Assembly (NCBI GenBank): GCA_017427625.1
Contig: JAFRSL010000261.1
Location: forward strand, 1-6,475
Length of the DNA: 6,475 nucleotides
DNA from: Synergistaceae bacterium
Lineage (GTDB): Bacteria > Synergistota > Synergistia > Synergistales > Aminobacteriaceae
Direction of reading: 5' to 3'
The notes beneath the pieces are model-generated. The model did no database searches, was not told the origin of the DNA, and was given only the letters and a program-made list of their open reading frames with translations. Positions 1 to 5,594 of the stretch are shown here, one piece after another (positions within the stretch are counted from its first letter, which is position 1; every line of letters starts with the position of its first letter). The translations under genes were made by a program, and so were the position numbers.

Positions 1-2
1 AG

Positions 3-26
3 ACCGCTCCGTTCGCCCGGAGCGGT
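3..26 (-). terminator. Stem-loop terminator after the ABC ATPase gene
   Basis: A perfect 9-bp stem (3-11 pairing with 18-26, arms ACCGCTCCG and CGGAGCGGT) encloses a 6-base loop. It begins 17 bases beyond the stop codon of the minus-strand ABC ATPase, where an intrinsic terminator is expected. The tract that would follow the stem on the minus strand lies outside the window. On the plus strand the stem is followed by a pyrimidine-rich run ending in TTTT, so it could also stop transcription coming from the left. Confidence 0.75.
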
Positions 27-43
27 TCTCCTTTTGTATGAGG

Positions 44-571
44 TCAGTTGATACGCGGAATGGCATTGATAAGGGTGCGGGTGTAGTCAGTCTGGGGATT
101 GAGGAAGATGTCGTCGGGGGTGCCGCTTTCGACTATACGGCCTTGCTGCATCACCATGATACGGTCTGCCATGTAGTGTACCACGCTGAGGTCGTGGGTG
201 ATGAAGAGGTAAGTGTAATAGTAGTGACGCTTAAGGTCGTTGAGCAGGTTGAGTACCTGTGCTTGCACGCTCACGTCGAGGGCCGACACGCTCTCGTCGC
301 AAATGACCAACTCGGGCTGCAAGATGAGGGCGCGGGCAATGCAGATGCGCTGCCGCTGGCCACCGCTGAACTCATGTGGGTAGCGGTTGTACCAATTGGG
401 CTGCAGACCGACTTGCTCCATAAGATTGATGACTCTTTCTTTCGGGTTGCCTTTGGTAATCCGATGAACCTTGAGCGGCTCGGCAATTGCCTCGCCGATA
501 GTGATTCGCGGGTTGAGCGACGAATAGGGGTCTTGGAAAATAATCTGCAACTTGGGACGCAGGGCTTTCAT
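44..571 (-). CDS. Oligopeptide/dipeptide ABC transporter ATP-binding protein (OppF/DppF type), N-terminally truncated
   Basis: This is the C-terminal part of a cytoplasmic ATPase that powers peptide (or nickel/peptide-family) uptake with DppB/DppC-type permeases. Numbering from the first available ATG (175 residues), I see the Q-loop (IIFQDPYSSLNPR, Q13), ABC signature SGGQRQR (69-75), Walker B LVICDE (D92, E93), D-loop SALD (96-99), switch histidine H126, and the C-terminal oligopeptide-transporter tail near 158-172 (NPQTDYTRTL). Walker A and roughly the first 90-100 residues of a normal protein of this family are missing. The ATG at 571 lies inside the conserved region and is probably an internal Met, not a true start. 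The recognisable frame continues upstream as LSRRQ to about 586, then meets flavoprotein sequence and a stop at 617-619. No permease or binding-protein gene is in view. As it stands the product could not bind ATP normally, so this is a gene remnant or one half of an assembly chimera. Family assignment is firm; the substrate is not inferable. Confidence 0.85.
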   Translation of the reverse strand: MKALRPKLQIIFQDPYSSLNPRITIGEAIAEPLKVHRITKGNPKERVINLMEQVGLQPNWYNRYPHEFSGGQRQRICIARALILQPELVICDESVSALDVSVQAQVLNLLNDLKRHYYYTYLFITHDLSVVHYMADRIMVMQQGRIVESGTPDDIFLNPQTDYTRTLINAIPRIN

Positions 572-2462
572 TTGGCGGCGGCTGAGAGACTTCCTGCCCC
601 GCGATCCTTCCGAATATCACGAAGTCAGCGACAGCATTTCCGCCTAGCCTGTTACCGCCGTGAACTCCGCCCGTGATTTCTCCGGCCGCGTAAAGCCCCG
701 ATATAGCCTCGCCGTTGCCCTTGAGAACGTGGGTCTTGCCGTCAATCCTGAGTCCGCCCATAGTGTGATGGACTCCTGCCGTAACCTTTATCGCGTAATA
801 CGGCGACTTGTCGAGAGGCTGTGCGAAGCTCGTACGTCCAAATTCAGGGTCGCTTCTGTCAGCAACGCACTTGTTCCACGCTATCATCGTCTTGTCCAGT
901 TCAGCTGCCGGAACTCCGATTTCCTTCGCAAGTTCGTCGTACGTGTTGCCTTGTTTCGTGTAACCTCGCGTGATGTAGCCTTTGATGACGTTCGAGGCAT
1001 CGGCCATTTTCTGGTCGACTATGAGCCACGAGAACGAGCCGGGCTGTGCAATCTCCGCCGCGCTCACAGCATCGCGTGTTGAGGTCTCGTCAGTGAAACG
1101 CTTCCCCTCGCTGTTCACCAGGATAGCTCCGTCCCCTCTGAGTCCCTCCGTGATTAGTGCTGACGTGTTGGCCTCGACGGTCGGGTGAATCTGAACCTGC
1201 GACATGTCAACGGTAGCCGCACCCAATTCCTGAGCCATAACGATTACTTCACCTGTTGCGCCGGGCGCGTTGGTCGTCATGAAGCCCTCAAGTTCCGGCT
1301 TTAGGAGCGAGACCATCTTCAGGTTTGCGCCGAATCCTCCTGCCGCGAGAATTACAGCCTTTGCGTTCACTGTAACTTTTCCGCCGTCTGAACCCTCAGC
1401 AAGTACGCCCGAAATCTTCCCGCCATTGTCCGTGAGAATTGATGTCGCTTTCGTGCTCGTTAGGATCGTGATGTTCTTGCGGGATTTGCAGGCGGCTTCA
1501 AGTTTCGGAATCATATATGCTCCCACTGAGACAACCTGCTTGTTCTCGTTGAGAGGTCTGTGAATCCTTTTGACCGACGCTCCCCCGAACTGTCCGACCG
1601 ATGAAAGGTCAATGTCAATCGTCTTCAGCCAGTCGATTGCGCCCGCTGAACTCTCGGCAAAAATCTTCACAAGCTCAGGGTCATTGATGCCGTGTCCTCC
1701 GACGAGCGTGTCAAGCTGCATAAGCTCAACTGAGTCGAAGTAACCCTTGCCGTCCTTCTGGTAGGCTTCCCACTGAGCTTTTACGGTGTTTGCGAGGTCT
1801 GTGATGACTTTATTGTCCGCAAACTTCTCAGCGGCTTTGAGAGTCTTCTCGACACCTGCGGCTTCCTTGAACTCGTTGTTGTCCTGAAGGGCTGTGCGCC
1901 CTGCGTTCATTCCTCCTGTTGCGCGAACCGAGTTTCCGCCTACTAAGGGCTGCTTCTCGATAAGAACGACTTTCTTTCCGGCGTCAGCAGCAGTTATTGC
2001 CGCAACCATTCCTGCGCCGCCCGCGCCGATTATCGCAATGTCAGTGTCATAGGACTTCTCTTCGGCGACTTTCGGGGCTTCGGCCTTTGACGAACCGGCC
2101 ATGAAGTCGGCAGGGTTCATTCCCGCGTTCTTAACGGCGATTTCTGCAGCCTTTAGGATTCCTGTCGAGCTTACGGTTGCGCCTGAAACTCCGTCGACTT
2201 TGATGCTGTTCTTGCTGACCATGTCGGCTGGCATCTTCTCGATTGCGACCGAGCCGATTCCTTCAGTCTCTTTCGGGCCTGAGGCTTTAACGTCGGCAAT
2301 CTTCCCGTCTTTGAGGGTTATGGTTACTGAAATTGCGTCCTTTCCCCCGAAGCCGTCAGCAGTTCCCGTCCCCATTACTGACGAGCCGCGATTCTGCTGT
2401 GTGATTACCATAATGACTATTATCACTATGGCTGAAACTAGCGCGAATACTTTTTTCTTCAT
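372..2462 (-). CDS. Exported FMN/FAD fumarate-reductase-like flavoprotein, with an aberrant out-of-frame C-terminal tail
   Basis: It probably reduces fumarate or a related unsaturated carboxylate outside the cytoplasmic membrane as an anaerobic electron sink. Residues 5-21 form a hydrophobic signal or anchor helix without a lipobox Cys. Residues about 32-115 are an FMN-binding domain with the flavinylation motif DGVSGAT, where T96 is the expected ApbE-attached FMN site. From 141 comes a FAD_binding_2 domain: dinucleotide motif GAGGAG (146-151), E169 and GGNS (175-178). Catalytic candidates are H426, T438, E439, R442, R463, H565 and R605. Their spacing equals, as I recall it, H365, T377, E378, R381, R402, H504 and R544 of Shewanella Fcc3 fumarate reductase. 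No CxxCH haem motif is present, so FMN replaces haem as electron relay. The ATG at 2462 has AAGGAG ten bases upstream (2478-2473). Genuine homology ends near residue 625, close to the family's normal end; residues after that are out-of-frame ABC sequence. A urocanate or acrylate-type reductase is possible; the retained histidine at position 426 argues for fumarate. Confidence 0.85.
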   Translation of the reverse strand: MKKKVFALVSAIVIIVIMVITQQNRGSSVMGTGTADGFGGKDAISVTITLKDGKIADVKASGPKETEGIGSVAIEKMPADMVSKNSIKVDGVSGATVSSTGILKAAEIAVKNAGMNPADFMAGSSKAEAPKVAEEKSYDTDIAIIGAGGAGMVAAITAADAGKKVVLIEKQPLVGGNSVRATGGMNAGRTALQDNNEFKEAAGVEKTLKAAEKFADNKVITDLANTVKAQWEAYQKDGKGYFDSVELMQLDTLVGGHGINDPELVKIFAESSAGAIDWLKTIDIDLSSVGQFGGASVKRIHRPLNENKQVVSVGAYMIPKLEAACKSRKNITILTSTKATSILTDNGGKISGVLAEGSDGGKVTVNAKAVILAAGGFGANLKMVSLLKPELEGFMTTNAPGATGEVIVMAQELGAATVDMSQVQIHPTVEANTSALITEGLRGDGAILVNSEGKRFTDETSTRDAVSAAEIAQPGSFSWLIVDQKMADASNVIKGYITRGYTKQGNTYDELAKEIGVPAAELDKTMIAWNKCVADRSDPEFGRTSFAQPLDKSPYYAIKVTAGVHHTMGGLRIDGKTHVLKGNGEAISGLYAAGEITGGVHGGNRLGGNAVADFVIFGRIAGQEVSQPPPNESPASQVADYFPRPLFVAQPANHYRRGNCRAAQGSSDYQRQPERKSHQSYGASRSAAQLVQPLPT
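581..596 (-). other. Out-of-frame junction between flavoprotein and ABC ATPase sequence
   Basis: Reading the minus strand, the flavoprotein frame is convincing through GRIAGQ (Q623, codon 596-594) and loses family resemblance by about residue 626. The ABC frame is convincing from LSRRQ (586-572) onward. The switch therefore falls in about 15 bases. No transposon end, direct repeat or inverted repeat is visible around it. The two genes are fused head to tail on the same strand in different reading frames, and both lose coding sequence at the same point. Confidence 0.8.
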
Positions 2463-2498
2463 GGCATTACTACTCCTTCTGAAAAAATTTTATGGATT

Positions 2499-2514
2499 AT
2501 GTTAAGTATAACAT
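2499..2514. promoter_or_regulatory. Palindromic operator candidate in the divergent promoter region
   Basis: Perfect inverted repeat ATGTTA-AGTA-TAACAT (6-4-6). It overlaps the candidate -10 box of the flavoprotein promoter and lies in the -35 region of the channel promoter, the usual place for a dimeric repressor or activator site controlling both genes. The regulator is not in the window. The half-site does not match a consensus I can name with confidence. Confidence 0.45.
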
Positions 2515-2527
2515 CTTACGCTATAAT
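2499..2527 (+). promoter_or_regulatory. Candidate promoter of the MscS-family channel gene
   Basis: A perfect TATAAT -10 box stands at 2522-2527. The hexamer 17 bases upstream (ATGTTA, 2499-2504) is a poor -35 and coincides with the left arm of the palindrome, so the promoter may depend on an activator or be intrinsically weak. Transcription would begin near 2534, giving a leader of about 30 bases. Confidence 0.5.
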
Positions 2528-2534
2528 TTCTGAA
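2505..2534 (-). promoter_or_regulatory. Candidate promoter of the flavoprotein gene
   Basis: On the minus strand, TTCAGA (2534-2529) and TATACT (2510-2505) are separated by 18 bases, a plausible sigma70-type pair. The predicted start of transcription near 2498 gives a leader of about 35 bases before the ATG at 2462. The -10 box lies inside the 2499-2514 palindrome, so a protein bound there would block it. Confidence 0.45.
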
Positions 2535-2552
2535 AAATTTTCGCTCACTAAA

Positions 2553-2568
2553 AGGGGGATTTGTTTTG
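2553..2568 (+). promoter_or_regulatory. Ribosome binding site that sets a TTG start
   Basis: AAAGGGGG (AGGGGG at 2553-2558) lies seven bases before TTG at 2566-2568. No in-frame ATG or GTG sits at a comparable distance. The residues that follow (TKKLLLALMI) make a normal signal peptide start, so TTG is the best-supported initiation codon. Confidence 0.7.
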
Positions 2569-4809
2569 ACGAAGAAATTACTGCTCGCATTGATGATTAC
2601 CATACTAATGCCGACGATCTTCTACGGTGAAGAGACTCAGGGCATGGCTGTGGATTACGTTACGCGGATACAGAACGAGATCAGCGCGGACATCTCGAAA
2701 TTGAGGGCATCGCTTGAGATTGAGCTTGAGGGAATGAAGCTTGACAGCACCGACATAGCCCAGCGTACTCAGGAACTCGAAAAGCTTTCCGAACGAGCCT
2801 CCGATGACATGGCCGCGTGGGAATACACTCCTGAGCAGAGGCAGCTTCACACTCACATACTCTCGGAGCTAATCACGGCATACTCGGCTTACGGGGCATT
2901 GCTTCAATCGCCATCGACGAACTCAGCAGCATCGGACGACGTTTCAATGCTTGGGAATGTTTCATCGCCCGACATAAACGAGAGCGACGCTCTGAGGCAG
3001 GAGATTGCGAAAGTCTCACGAGGCCTTGACGTCCAGGTGTTCTACTTGCAGTCAAAAATAAGCAAGTTACGCCTAGACCTAGCGGAAGCGTCATCACTTC
3101 AGAAGCAGCTCAAAGCAGCCCAAGAAGGCGGAGATGCCCTTGAACTTCCCCACACCCATGTCCTAAGCCTTGAGAACGCAAGAATCAACGCGGCATTGAC
3201 ACGTCTCCAGGTTCGGGCGCAGAAAGCGGCATTCGACTCGAACGTTACGGCGATACTGAGGCTGAGGAGACGGCTTGCTGACATGAAGGGTAAAGTCTCG
3301 TTCCCCAAAGAACTCCTCGACGCGAACATTGAGGCATTGCAGGCTAAAATTGCCGCGTTAACTGAGGAAATGTCAGACGCACGGAAATCCCTTAACTCCG
3401 CAAATTCCGCCTTGAAACGTGCCAGAGCCTCCCTTACTTCAGCCGATGCAAACGCAATCACGGCATCGACGGCCTCATACATGGCGAGAAGCGCGCGTGT
3501 GAGTTACTGGGAATACATGACGGCCATGATAAACGAGGAGATTTCTCTGACCCGCGAGGCTCAGGAAGTTTGGCGTAAAAGATACAAGCTCTTCCATGAC
3601 GAGGCATCGGGCGAGGACATCTGGGCATACCGTGAGGAAGCAGAGGCAAGACAGCAGGAACTTCAGAAGCAGCTCGACAGTATACGTGCAATGGAGAATG
3701 TTGTGTTCCGCGAGATAGACACGCTGCAGTCTCAGGCGAACGCTGAGGGAGTTTCGGGGCTTACACAGCAGAATCTAATGCAGGCGGCGGAGAACAGGCG
3801 CAGGATAATCTCGGAAGTCTTCAACCGCTATGAGACGATGATACCCCGTGCGGTCTTCTACCAGCAGAGGCTTCACAGCGAGGCCAACGACAATTTGGGA
3901 GCGATACGTCTTGCGGAGAAAGTCAGCTCGTTCAGCAAAGAGACGATAATGAGCTTCCTGAACACGGAATTATGGCAGGGCGAAGGATATTCCGTAACCG
4001 TAAGCAAACTGACGATAGCAGTCGCGGTACTCCTCTCAAGTTTCTTCCTGAGTTCATGGGGAAGCAAGTGGATAAAGCGAAGGATCATGAAGCGGGCAAA
4101 AGCCAGCATCACAGCCGCAAATGCAATCCAGCGTATAACGTTCTACATATTGTGGATAACATTCGCGTTGATTGCCTTGAATATCGTTGACATACCTTTG
4201 ACGGCGTTCGCGTTCATGGGCGGTGCTATGGCGGTCGGTATAGGTTTCGGAATGCAGAACATCTTCAACAACCTCATAAGCGGCTTCATCGTGATATTCT
4301 CGCGTCCTTTCAAGGTTAATGACATCGTTGAAGTTGCCGGGACACAGGGGGTAGTTGAGGACATAGGCTCACGTTCAACGACGATAAAGACATGGGACGG
4401 CCTTGATGTAGTTCTCCCGAACCGATATTTCCTTGAGAACAGTGTAACGAACTGGACTGGTACGGACCTAAAGAAGCGTGAGATCCTCAAGGTCAGCGTG
4501 TCATATGAGGCTGACACAAGGGAAGTTGAGAAGATATTGCTTGACGTTGTTGGCGGACATTCGCAAGTTCTCAAGAATCCTGCGCCGTTCGTGATCTTCA
4601 AGGACTTCGGGAATGATGGGCTTGAGTTCGAGATATATTACTGGTTCGAGCTCCGCAAGGGGTCGGGAGCAAAGATTTCCAGCGACATGAGGCACCACAT
4701 AACGGCAGTATTCAGGCGCGAAGGAATCGATATACCTTACCCGCAGAGAGTCATTCACATGGCCGAGACTCCGAAAGAGGAAAGCGTTGGCGAGAATGAC
4801 TTAGCATAG
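2566..4809 (+). CDS. MscS-family mechanosensitive channel with long periplasmic coiled-coil domain
   Basis: It is an inner-membrane channel that would open under membrane tension to release solutes during osmotic downshock. The 747-residue product starts with a signal peptide (about 1-21). About 450 charged, Ala/Glu/Leu/Arg-rich helical residues follow (about 25-465), with no transmembrane segment and heptad-like patterns typical of the periplasmic domain of MscK/MscM-type channels. Three membrane helices come next: about 481-500, 523-542 and the pore-lining TM3 at about 546-577, rich in Gly and Ala (MGGAMAVGIGFG, M551). RPF (580-582) opens the MscS beta domain, which contains VLPNR (616-620). 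The C-terminal alpha/beta domain runs to about residue 735. MscK and MscM of E. coli, as I recall, carry eight extra membrane helices between the periplasmic part and the core; none is seen here. The gene is read from its own promoter, divergent from the flavoprotein, and ends at a stem-loop. The family call is firm; ion preference and any gating cofactor are unknown. Confidence 0.93.
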   Translation: MTKKLLLALMITILMPTIFYGEETQGMAVDYVTRIQNEISADISKLRASLEIELEGMKLDSTDIAQRTQELEKLSERASDDMAAWEYTPEQRQLHTHILSELITAYSAYGALLQSPSTNSAASDDVSMLGNVSSPDINESDALRQEIAKVSRGLDVQVFYLQSKISKLRLDLAEASSLQKQLKAAQEGGDALELPHTHVLSLENARINAALTRLQVRAQKAAFDSNVTAILRLRRRLADMKGKVSFPKELLDANIEALQAKIAALTEEMSDARKSLNSANSALKRARASLTSADANAITASTASYMARSARVSYWEYMTAMINEEISLTREAQEVWRKRYKLFHDEASGEDIWAYREEAEARQQELQKQLDSIRAMENVVFREIDTLQSQANAEGVSGLTQQNLMQAAENRRRIISEVFNRYETMIPRAVFYQQRLHSEANDNLGAIRLAEKVSSFSKETIMSFLNTELWQGEGYSVTVSKLTIAVAVLLSSFFLSSWGSKWIKRRIMKRAKASITAANAIQRITFYILWITFALIALNIVDIPLTAFAFMGGAMAVGIGFGMQNIFNNLISGFIVIFSRPFKVNDIVEVAGTQGVVEDIGSRSTTIKTWDGLDVVLPNRYFLENSVTNWTGTDLKKREILKVSVSYEADTREVEKILLDVVGGHSQVLKNPAPFVIFKDFGNDGLEFEIYYWFELRKGSGAKISSDMRHHITAVFRREGIDIPYPQRVIHMAETPKEESVGENDLA

Positions 4810-4817
4810 TTCTAAGC

Positions 4818-4852
4818 AAGCCGGACCCCCTACACTAGCAGGGGGTTCGCTT
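4818..4852. terminator. Stem-loop between convergent genes, probably a bidirectional terminator
   Basis: ACCCCCT (4825-4831) pairs perfectly with AGGGGGT (4840-4846) around an 8-base loop. Outer pairing of AAGC (4818-4821) with GCTT (4849-4852) extends the stem across a small internal bulge. It begins 8 bases after the channel stop codon and lies 18 bases beyond the stop of the convergent ZapA-like gene, so it can serve both strands. Neither side has a strong T-run, so termination may be partial or helped by Rho. Confidence 0.7.
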
Positions 4853-4870
4853 CTATATAAGCATAATGCT

Positions 4871-5116
4871 TCACAGCCGCTCCCCGTCAATCTTCTCAAG
4901 GATCTTCCTCAGCTTCTCATTCACAGAATCAAGCGAATAGGCCAGCTTCAGGCAAGTCAGCATTAACATATCCTCCTGCTTTGCGCCCTTTACGATTTCC
5001 CCGCAAGCCTCGTCAATGAGAGCCTTGAGCCTGTCAATCTCCTCATTCTCAAGCGGAGTGTGTATAGTGTAGATTCCCTTCCCTATTGTGAGGGATACAT
5101 CGCGTGAAGTCCTCAT
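4871..5116 (-). CDS. zapA: ZapA-like cell division protein
   Basis: This is probably a small cytoplasmic protein that binds FtsZ and bundles its filaments at the division site. The 81-residue product has the ZapA layout. An N-terminal strand pair (VSLTIGKGIYTIHTP, residues 7-21) is followed by a helix (EEIDRLKALIDEACGEI, about 25-41). A linker with QEDMLMLTCLKLAYSL (about 47-62), where ZapA proteins carry a similar Leu/Ala helix, leads to a charged C-terminal coiled coil (about 63-78). Its length is close to the short Bacillus type (about 85) and not the E. coli type (about 109). The start at 5116 has AGGG (5129-5126) nine bases upstream, placed over the stop codon region of the preceding gene. 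That gene ends six bases away, so the two are co-transcribed and probably translationally coupled. The assignment rests on layout and pattern, not an alignment, so other small coiled-coil proteins remain possible. Confidence 0.7.
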   Translation of the reverse strand: MRTSRDVSLTIGKGIYTIHTPLENEEIDRLKALIDEACGEIVKGAKQEDMLMLTCLKLAYSLDSVNEKLRKILEKIDGERL

Positions 5117-5122
5117 GTCTCA

Positions 5123-5350
5123 TCACCCTATCATTAGCATGTGTTCAAGCCTTGCGATTTTCTCTGAGGCGGCGGCGTTGTCGACGACATTATTCTGGTA
5201 TGCCCTCACGAATGCTCTGTCGTGTTCGAGAGTTCCGTCTGACTTACGGGCAAGTTCGCGGCGTAAAATATCGCGTTCGTTGATGAGTTGTTCAACGCGG
5301 CTCATTATAGTGTCAGCAAAATATTCGGCGTCATTTAGATTAACGGCCAT
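5123..5350 (-). CDS. Small coiled-coil protein of unknown function, first gene of the zapA-like operon
   Basis: I do not recognise this 75-residue protein. It is soluble, with no signal peptide or membrane segment. Two helical stretches are suggested: about 5-35 (acidic start, then SRVEQLINERDILRREL) and about 45-72 (an Asn-rich piece, VRAYQNNVVDNAAASEK, ending in ARLEHML). Charged and Leu/Ile spacing fits a coiled coil. An upstream in-frame ATG at 5398 would add 16 residues. I prefer the ATG at 5350 because GAGGTGA (5362-5356) sits at proper spacing before it and because the longer version would begin at or just before the predicted transcription start. Its stop codon is six bases from the ZapA-like start, so the two products are probably made together and may act in the same process. 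That functional link is inference from operon position only. Confidence 0.75.
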   Translation of the reverse strand: MAVNLNDAEYFADTIMSRVEQLINERDILRRELARKSDGTLEHDRAFVRAYQNNVVDNAAASEKIARLEHMLMIG

Positions 5351-5355
5351 GAAAA

Positions 5356-5362
5356 TCACCTC
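5356..5362 (-). promoter_or_regulatory. Ribosome binding site choosing the 5350 start
   Basis: GAGGTGA on the minus strand (5362-5356), within AAAGAGGTGA, closely matches the 16S rRNA anti-SD complement. Its GAGG core lies eight bases before the ATG at 5350-5348. No such sequence precedes the alternative ATG at 5398. Confidence 0.75.
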
Positions 5363-5389
5363 TTTGTTAATTTTAACGTATAAACACGA

Positions 5390-5417
5390 CTCCAGCACAT
5401 ACTTATAGAAACTGGAG
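5390..5417. repeat. Inverted repeat flanking the -10 box of the operon promoter
   Basis: CTCCAG (5390-5395) and CTGGAG (5412-5417) are perfect inverted copies 22 bases apart centre to centre, about two helical turns. One arm covers the predicted transcription start, the other the promoter spacer. This fits a repressor operator, but six-base arms can occur by chance. Confidence 0.35.
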
Positions 5418-5430
5418 CTTGCTTAGACAA
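5402..5430 (-). promoter_or_regulatory. Sigma70-type promoter of the small-protein/zapA-like operon
   Basis: On the minus strand TTGTCT (5430-5425) and TATAAG (5407-5402) are spaced by exactly 17 bases, matching the consensus at four and five of six positions. The start of transcription would fall near 5395, giving a leader of about 45 bases. The promoter is intact, so any insertion to its right has not separated it from the operon. Confidence 0.6.
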
Positions 5431-5594
5431 CAATATCATATTACTCGCTCATGCGTTATTTTATTGGCCGCGTCTCGCTTCGTGCTGCCTAATTTGTGAA
5501 GATATACTACAAATATTAGTTTATCACAACTTGCAAGAAGACCCCCACCTCTTTAGGTGGGAGATGAATTGCTATAATATATTTGGTGTTGAAT
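5431..5594. other. A+T-rich intergenic stretch upstream of tnpB
   Basis: No gene is supported here. Base composition shifts to A/T compared with the genes on the left, which suggests that the left end of the IS200/IS605-type element lies in this stretch. It contains an 8-bp palindrome CTTGCAAG (5530-5537), the hairpin at 5544-5561 and a TATAAT at 5573-5578. No tnpA fragment is seen and the exact element boundary cannot be placed. Confidence 0.5.
5544..5561 (+). repeat. Hairpin in front of tnpB (probable IS200/IS605 end or leader structure)
   Basis: CCCACCT (5544-5550) and AGGTGGG (5555-5561) form a perfect 7-bp stem with a CTTT loop. Similar CCCACCT..TTTAGGTGGG hairpins are, from memory, common next to tnpB genes, where they act as subterminal recognition hairpins or leader structures. 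It lies about 33 bases before the tnpB start and just upstream of TATAAT (5573-5578), taking up the place of a -35 box. Confidence 0.6.

Noticed and set aside
375..586. The C-terminal tail of the 696-codon flavoprotein frame as a new functional domain
   Set aside because: It is the ABC ATPase coding sequence read in the wrong frame, rich in Pro, Gln, Arg and Ser, and not a genuine domain.
38..676. A 212-codon plus-strand open frame
   Set aside because: It lies antisense to the clearly recognisable ABC ATPase and flavoprotein end, has no family-like motifs, and crosses the junction. It is a shadow frame.
2101..2505. A 134-codon plus-strand open frame with hydrophobic runs
   Set aside because: It is antisense to the signal and FMN-binding part of the flavoprotein; its hydrophobicity mirrors the complementary codons. 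No ribosome site or independent homology is evident.
4143..4601. A 152-codon minus-strand open frame inside the channel gene
   Set aside because: The plus strand here encodes the conserved MscS pore and beta domain, so the opposite frame is incidental.
5366..5377. GTTAA-TT-TTAAC inverted repeat in the leader of the small-protein operon
   Set aside because: It is only five bases per arm in A/T-rich sequence next to the ribosome site; too short to call an operator or an attenuator.
5088..5408. A 106-codon plus-strand open frame over the small-protein operon
   Set aside because: The minus-strand genes have good ribosome sites, tight operon spacing and a promoter; this frame has none of these.
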